From the NCBI GenBank assembly GCA_033063855.1, contig CP093829.1:1870243-1934242 (forward strand): 64,000 bases of DNA, given 5' to 3'. Positions 58,801 through 64,000 of this stretch are shown piece after piece. A model generated the notes under the pieces. It was not told the origin of the DNA, made no database searches, and saw nothing but the letters and a program-made list of their open reading frames with translations. The position numbers and the translations under genes are program-made. Position 1 is the first letter of the stretch, and the number at the start of each line of letters is the position of its first letter. This DNA comes from Smittia aterrima. Taxonomy: Eukaryota > Arthropoda > Insecta > Diptera > Chironomidae.

Positions 58801-61800
58801 GTTCGTTTGATAAGAAAACTCGCATAAATAACAAAGGCGAAACTCGCGTCAAAGAGAAGAAAGCGACGACAAAGCAACGAAAACGAATCAAAGCTACAAA
58901 TTTGTTTCTTTGAGCGCGATTCGCTATCTCGATGGAAATTAAAGCACACGACAAAGATTTTATGTAAATTGCAATAATTTTCGGCTGGCGAGTGACGAGT
59001 CAAAGCATTTCGTTGATAATTTCATAAATTTTGGGATTTAAATTCTCGTTCCTGAAATTATCGCAACGTCAAATCTATAATCCAACTCGCAGACGATGGC
59101 GCAACAACAACAAAATGTCCAGCGCTCGCTCTGCGACTCTTTTCTTATCTAAATGTCTTTGGCTGGTTGAGGCAAATCTATAAATTCAGGAATTAAACTT
59201 TTTTCTCTTCACCAAAACGTTCTTTGCAAAGGCAACTCTCAGTTTGAGAAACCCAACGACCGGAAAAGAATGAAAATTCTTTTATTTTCTTTGAATAATT
59301 CAGAGTGATCAAAGAGAATGGCAGATGCGAATGAAAAATTACGCCAGTTTTCTCAACAAACTTTTCCTCTGCCTTCGTTTCCCGTTTGAAAAATCAATAA
59401 CAGCGAGAGAACGTTTCATTGAAAATTTTCCTTTTTTTTCTCATTTCCACGCTTAAAACCCCAACAGCGATTCAATTCTAACCGCGTAAACTCCATTTTA
59501 ACACCCCCCGGAACGAAAGCTTGCAGGTGCCGTTTGCTGCTTCACGAAATTAAAATTCCAATCGAGTGTGGAGAATGTTCCGTTTTTAGCAGCGACCACA
59601 GAGAAAAATCTTCCTCATGAATATTAACTTTGAACATTGTGCAACAGCTTCCATCTCTGTCCGACTCAGAATTACAACAAACAACGGGGTGAGAAAGAGA
59701 ACGAGAGAGACTTACCTTACGAAATCTGGAAGGCGGAGCGATATTGCTGCGTTTTCAGAAGATTTCAAGTTCGACAGAACGACAGTTAAAGCCAGCAAGA
59801 TCTCAGTTGATGCTTCCACTGGACACGATGGGTTCTTCACCTCGGTATCGGGATTCTGTGGAAGAAAAACATTGTTGAGCAAACATTCGAGTTAAACAAT
59901 AAAGAAAAGGAGTTAGCTTAAAACATAGATTAGGATTATTTTTAAATCTTAAGGTTAGATTAAGAATCAACAAGTGGAAATTAAACTCGGAACGAACCTT
60001 TAAAGTGAAATTGAGAGCATCTAAAAGAACTAAAATGCTACCGCCGAGAATCGAATGCTGTGCGATTTGTTTGCAGCTTGAGCAAGCGTTTCTATAAAGT
60101 TGAACGGCTTTCGTTACAGCGACTCGTGAAACTTCTGAATTCGGCTGGAGGCCAGCTTCAATAATATTTGCAAGCGTTCCAAGACCATCAAGAAGCCAAA
60201 GTGCGTGGAAATCAACGACTGAAGACTTTTCGATGATTCTGATTATCTGTCCTATCGGCCGTTCAGCCCCAAGTTGAACTCCATTGCTTGCATTTCCTTT
60301 TCTGATGGAATTGAGTAACTTTGGAACTTGAGATTGCTTTCGATGATGAGCTGACAATTCAGGTAATTCCTCGAGATATTTTTGACTCCTGAAAATAATG
60401 AAATTGAGATTGAATTCATCAAAATCTCAAATAATAAACTTACAAAATTCCATAGCGCTCTTTGATCTTCTTCATCTTTTTCTTACTCAACTTTACTAAT
60501 TCTCTAGATCTCTCAGCGATTTCGAAGTTATCTTCTTCCTCGTTTTGACTCTTAATATCATCAGGATATCTTTGTTGTGCCAGTTCAAAAGCTCGTTGTC
60601 GAATGTGTTCAATATTTTCCTCATGTCGCTTCTGATATTCCATTTGCTTTTGAGCAATCTTTCTTTGAAGCTCTTCAGTATCTTGAAGTTGTTGCTGCTG
60701 CATGGCTTGAAGACGTTTATCGCGATCGCGTTGCTTCTCTTTGGCGAGTTCTTGACGAGCCTTTTCCTTCTCTTCTTGGATCTTTCCTACTCGTTGCTCA
60801 CGTTCTCGTCTGAAGAATTAAAATATTTGAAATATTTTATGAATATTTAGACATTTCAACAAACCTTGTTTCATCCATTCGCTCCAACTTTCTTATCCGT
60901 TCCAATTCGATTTCTTGCCGGCGTCTTAAAACATCAGCTTCCTTCGCGAGCTTCTCAGTCTGTCGTTTTTGTCTAAAACATTAAAAAAGCAATCGTTAAA
61001 AAAAGAATTTTATATTTTAGTCACACAACGAACCTTTCAATCTCCAAATCCTGTAATCTTCCTTCTTGTTCTTTGCATGACTCAATCAAGTCGAGTCGTT
61101 TGTTTTGCATTTCAATGTTTTTGATGAAAGCGATTTCCTTCAACTTTTCTTCTTCATCGTGAGCTTTCTTAATCTTATTCTTCAAATAAATTTCACGATT
61201 CTCAGTTGCTCGTTGAAGTTTTTCTTCCATTCGAAGTCGTCGACCTTCAGTCAAATGGAACTTTGCTGCCTTTACTTGCTCGACCCTTTGGATGAGTTGT
61301 TGGATCTTTTGAGCTTTAAGTTGTTGAAGTGCGAAGCGTTTTTCTTGTGCGCGAGTCTGCTTGGCTTGATATTTTCGTAAAGTTTCATGGAACGATCGAC
61401 GTCTTGATGGCGATGAAAGCTTCTGATGTAATTTCTGAGCTCGACCAGGATCTCTTGCAACGAGTTCCTGTAAAGTAGCTAATGTCTCAGCTCGCTCTAT
61501 CTGATTGAGATCATCTAACATGGGAGCATAACGCATTTCAAGAGTCATATCTTCGTTAATAAAAGAATTGTGACTCCTGCGACCATTCTCGGAGCTCTCA
61601 TTATCTTCAAGATCACAAAGAATGGCCTCACAATCTGTTTCATCTGTCTCAGTATCAACGTCGATTTCGAGATTTTCTAGTTCTCTTATTTGACGCTCGA
61701 GACTTTCTTGTTCTTCAACCAACTTCTTCTGATGATCGTCATCCGATTCAATGTCGTCTTCCGTTTCATCACAACTTGATAAGTTTCCATTGGCGAAATT

Positions 61801-64000
61801 TGATTTCTTTCCTCCGAGTTCTGAGTAGAGATTGTCGATAGTTTGTGAGATGAGCAAAGTAGAAGTCTGGAGATTCATGTCAACTTTCCTATCACCATTG
61901 TTATCCTTTTTCTTTTTAGTTGGCGCCAACTTCTCGCGTCGTAAAAATTCTTTGTGCAGTGACTTGAGATTGAGTCCAGTGATATCGCTTTTCTGACGCT
62001 TAATGAAGTTTTGTTGATTCTGCTTGACTGGCTGCGCCTTTGGCTTTTCAATCAAAGTAACACGCTTAGGTTGCACGTTACTATTTACTTTTGCTTTAAC
62101 TGCTGCCGTTGGTTTCTTGGTCGCAGCTAATGATGACACAACAGACTTTGGTTTCTGACACGGAGCTTTAGATGTCGCAATCGGTTTATTCTTTGGTGGA
62201 TCCTTCTTATGTTCGGTCGGAGACTTCGAATCAACTTTGGATTGAGTTTTTTTAACTTCTTCCGAAGGTTTACCCTTGACGGATGTTGATTCTTTATCTG
62301 ATTCTTCGCCATTTTCATTTAGTAACGCAAGAAGCGTAGGGAGACTTGCGGAGGCGCTAGGCTGATCGAAACGCTGTGATGACCAGCTCGACCTTCGCTT
62401 ATTTTTGACAGTCATCCAACCATCCCCAGCTCCCACTTGATTGCTAGGTTTGTTGTCAGATTTCTTCGCCGTCGATCTCTTACCATCGCCAAGACTGTTC
62501 CTAGATCCAAGCTTTTCCGTTGATGCCTTCAAAGTTGATGTTGAGCTATCAGTAGCACTGTCTTCAAAAGATTTCTTCTTTCTGAGTTCTCCTGATCTCA
62601 AACTAAATCTCTGATGAGACTTTGGAATTTCTATCATTGTCTTAGAACGAACAGCAACGTTACTTTTCTGTTGAGCGTTATCACGATTTAATACTGTTGT
62701 TGGAGCCGTTGTAGGAATGTTTTTGGCGCTAGGCGATGTGCGAGGTAGCGGACGACTGACTCGATTAGTTGCGTGTGTAGCTGCTGATGATTTACGAGCT
62801 GTGCTTTCAACCGAAACACGAGAATTCTTCGGCGCAATAGTCTGATTGCGCAATGAATAGTTTGCTCTGATTGGGACACGAATTGGTTTTGAAGAAGTTG
62901 GAGAAGTATCGACCTTCGGGGTGGTTTCTGTTGGTTTTAAAACATCCGACAATGAAGGCGTCGCATGAAGCTCAGATGATGTTACTTCGACTTCCGATTT
63001 TTCTTCGTTCACTTCGACTTTTTCTTCTTCAACGATATTCGGAGAAACTGATTTCTGTTCTGTTGAAGAATACTTTGTTATGTATTCAAGCAATGTGAGA
63101 TTGTCATCATGAATTCCTTCAGTTTGGGTGTAGCCATCGTGTGTTTGGATTGGAGCTGGATAGAAATACTGGAATTGATCTGGTTGTGAGTCGATTGCTT
63201 GGTTCAGATCTTCGAGAGAAACTGACTTTGGTTTCTGATAAAGCAATTGTTCATTTTCAAGCGGTTGCGAATCCTTGAGCAGTTGCTCAAACTTTCTTTC
63301 CTTCTCTGCTTGAAGTGAATCAACAGTGCTTTCAATTTTAGGAGCATCAAGTTTAGCTGTGTCCTTTGATCTATGATCGGGACTCTTTATCTTATTTGAT
63401 TGTCCGAGTTTCTTGTTCTCTTCAATCGTTGGACAAGGACTGTTTGATCCCGAGAAGCTGCTGGGCGACGATTTTCCCGACATGGATGGACTTGTGATAT
63501 TTTTGTTGCGTATTCGAGGCACAGCATTGGTTTTACGAACTTCCCAAGCGAGTGATTGTGGTCGTTGTGGCAACGGCGTCTTCTCATAATCCCAGGACAT
63601 TTTAAAAAATTCTGCAAGCGCCTTAAACTCTCTGATGTAATTCTCAAGTACAAGAATTGCTTCTTGGCATGATGCCAAGTGCTCGTAGTACTCAACCGTT
63701 TTATAAATTTCATCAACAGCTCGCTGAAGGTTGCCAAACAAAAACGCCCAATATCTTGCCTGGAATTCTGATCGTTTATCTCTCCCTGTTGATGCACTGC
63801 GAACACGAGGTCCGGATTTGTCAGACACGGATTGACTTAGCCTGCTGGACTTTGGTGGAAGCCGCTTCGATCCTAAAATAAAATTGTCATGACATCCAGA
63901 GCAAAAAATAACAAAGGAAATAGCTTTACTTGATAACTCATCCTTGGAGTCCAAAAGAATGAAGTTCTTGGCCTCCCGTTGTTCGTATTCATTGAATTTC
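52860..64000 (-). CDS. SCAPER: SCAPER orthologue (cyclin A-associated ER protein), 5' end cut
   Basis: Exons on the minus strand: 64000-63930 (partial), 63872-61034, 60972-60865, 60809-60444, 60388-59998, 59855-59716, 55836-55616, 55013-54922, 54105-53935, 53141-52989 and 52928-52860. Phases agree, giving 1516 residues plus about 23 at the cut end. SCAPER is linked in human cells to the ER, cyclin A/CDK2, cilia and translation. The N-terminal domain (FQARYWAFLFGNLQRAVDEIY..RPQSLAWEV) is diagnostic. A long low-complexity S/T/K-rich region, LSSPSRRRSFHETL and a very charged coiled coil follow. The C-terminal half is helical-repeat-like (GVQLGAERPIGQIIRIIEK..) and ends HMLEI. The human C2H2 finger between coiled coil and helical region is not present. 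The first exon continues beyond the window. Confidence 0.93.
53142..53934 (-). other. SCAPER intron, 0.8 kb
   Basis: Lies between the exon ending CANNRRNQ and the exon starting NLLTSEQS. It is somewhat richer in G+C than neighbouring non-coding DNA. No additional exon is required by the family alignment, and none is seen. Confidence 0.75.
54106..54921 (-). other. SCAPER intron, 0.8 kb
   Basis: GTAAGT donor and TTTTCAG acceptor; joins NCFQ to EILSEQR in phase 0. No internal gene is seen. Confidence 0.8.
55014..55615 (-). other. SCAPER intron, 0.6 kb
   Basis: GTAGGT donor and TTATCAG acceptor, phase 1. No coding signal is seen within it. Confidence 0.75.
55837..59715 (-). other. Large SCAPER intron, 3.9 kb
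   Basis: Joins RLPDFV-R to SYLSATGILEQ through AG|C. The acceptor is TTATTAAAG. A nearer TGTCAG would give the wrong frame. The intron holds a short AAC repeat near 56815-56833, and no nested gene could be supported. Confidence 0.75.

Noticed and set aside
58613..58954. 113-codon minus-strand open frame in SCAPER intron
   Set aside because: Overlaps an open frame on the other strand, low complexity, no motif; likely chance.
63872..63954. Methionine at 63954 as SCAPER start
   Set aside because: The codons from 63928 down to 63873 are an intron (GTAAAG donor, TTTTAG acceptor). The reading frame before it continues to the window edge, so the true start is outside.
1..64000. CRISPR arrays, bacterial operons, tRNA or rRNA genes, transposons
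   Set aside because: Searched by eye on both strands. Spliced insect genes dominate, and no clover-leaf, spaced repeat array, terminal repeats or transposase/reverse transcriptase motifs were found. Small RNAs could be missed without a tool.

Overview
The window is nuclear DNA from an insect, most likely a nematoceran fly with a compact genome (a midge is my best guess, not proven). The evidence is short GT-AG introns of about 50-60 bp inside closely packed housekeeping genes, CpG that does not look depleted, insect-type orthologues, and no recognisable transposon anywhere in 64 kb. All gene models below were built by hand from reading frame, splice-site phase and family resemblance.

Left end (0.3-6.7 kb): a tight housekeeping block. 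It holds a C2H2 zinc-finger gene (-), complex I subunit NDUFS5 (+), translin (-), mitochondrial ribosomal protein L13 (+) and leukotriene A4 hydrolase (+). NDUFS5 and translin converge with 122 bp between stop codons. Translin and mRpL13 diverge from a 191 bp shared promoter that contains a perfect 14-bp inverted repeat.

Middle (7.1-29.4 kb): the striking part. There are three complete LIM-homeodomain genes of the Islet/tailup (tup) family, where a single Islet gene is the usual state in insects. Copy A (7065-8583, +) is compact with 5 exons. Copy B (14164-21493, +) has 7 exons and the canonical tup C-terminus. Copy C (22638-29386, -) has 7 exons at the same positions as B and converges tail-to-tail on B. 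All three start MVMA, keep both LIM domains, an Islet homeodomain and the YQPPWK/FQPPWK partner-binding segment, and splice in frame from start to stop. Copy A lacks two introns shared by B and C. Copy C has changed homeodomain residues and a short new C-terminus. B uses a GC-AG intron.

The large gene-free stretches around the cluster (8.6-14.2 kb, first introns of B and C, 29.4-44.9 kb) look like a developmental regulatory domain. They hold GA tracts, hairpins, a paired E-box palindrome, and frequent CATAAA/TTTATG words.

Right end (44.9-64 kb): a core-1 beta-1,3-galactosyltransferase (+), a small secreted cysteine-containing protein (-), a secreted leucine-rich-repeat protein (-), and most of a SCAPER orthologue (-). 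SCAPER runs 11 kb to the right edge, where its 5' end is cut. It appears to lack the C2H2 finger found in the human protein.
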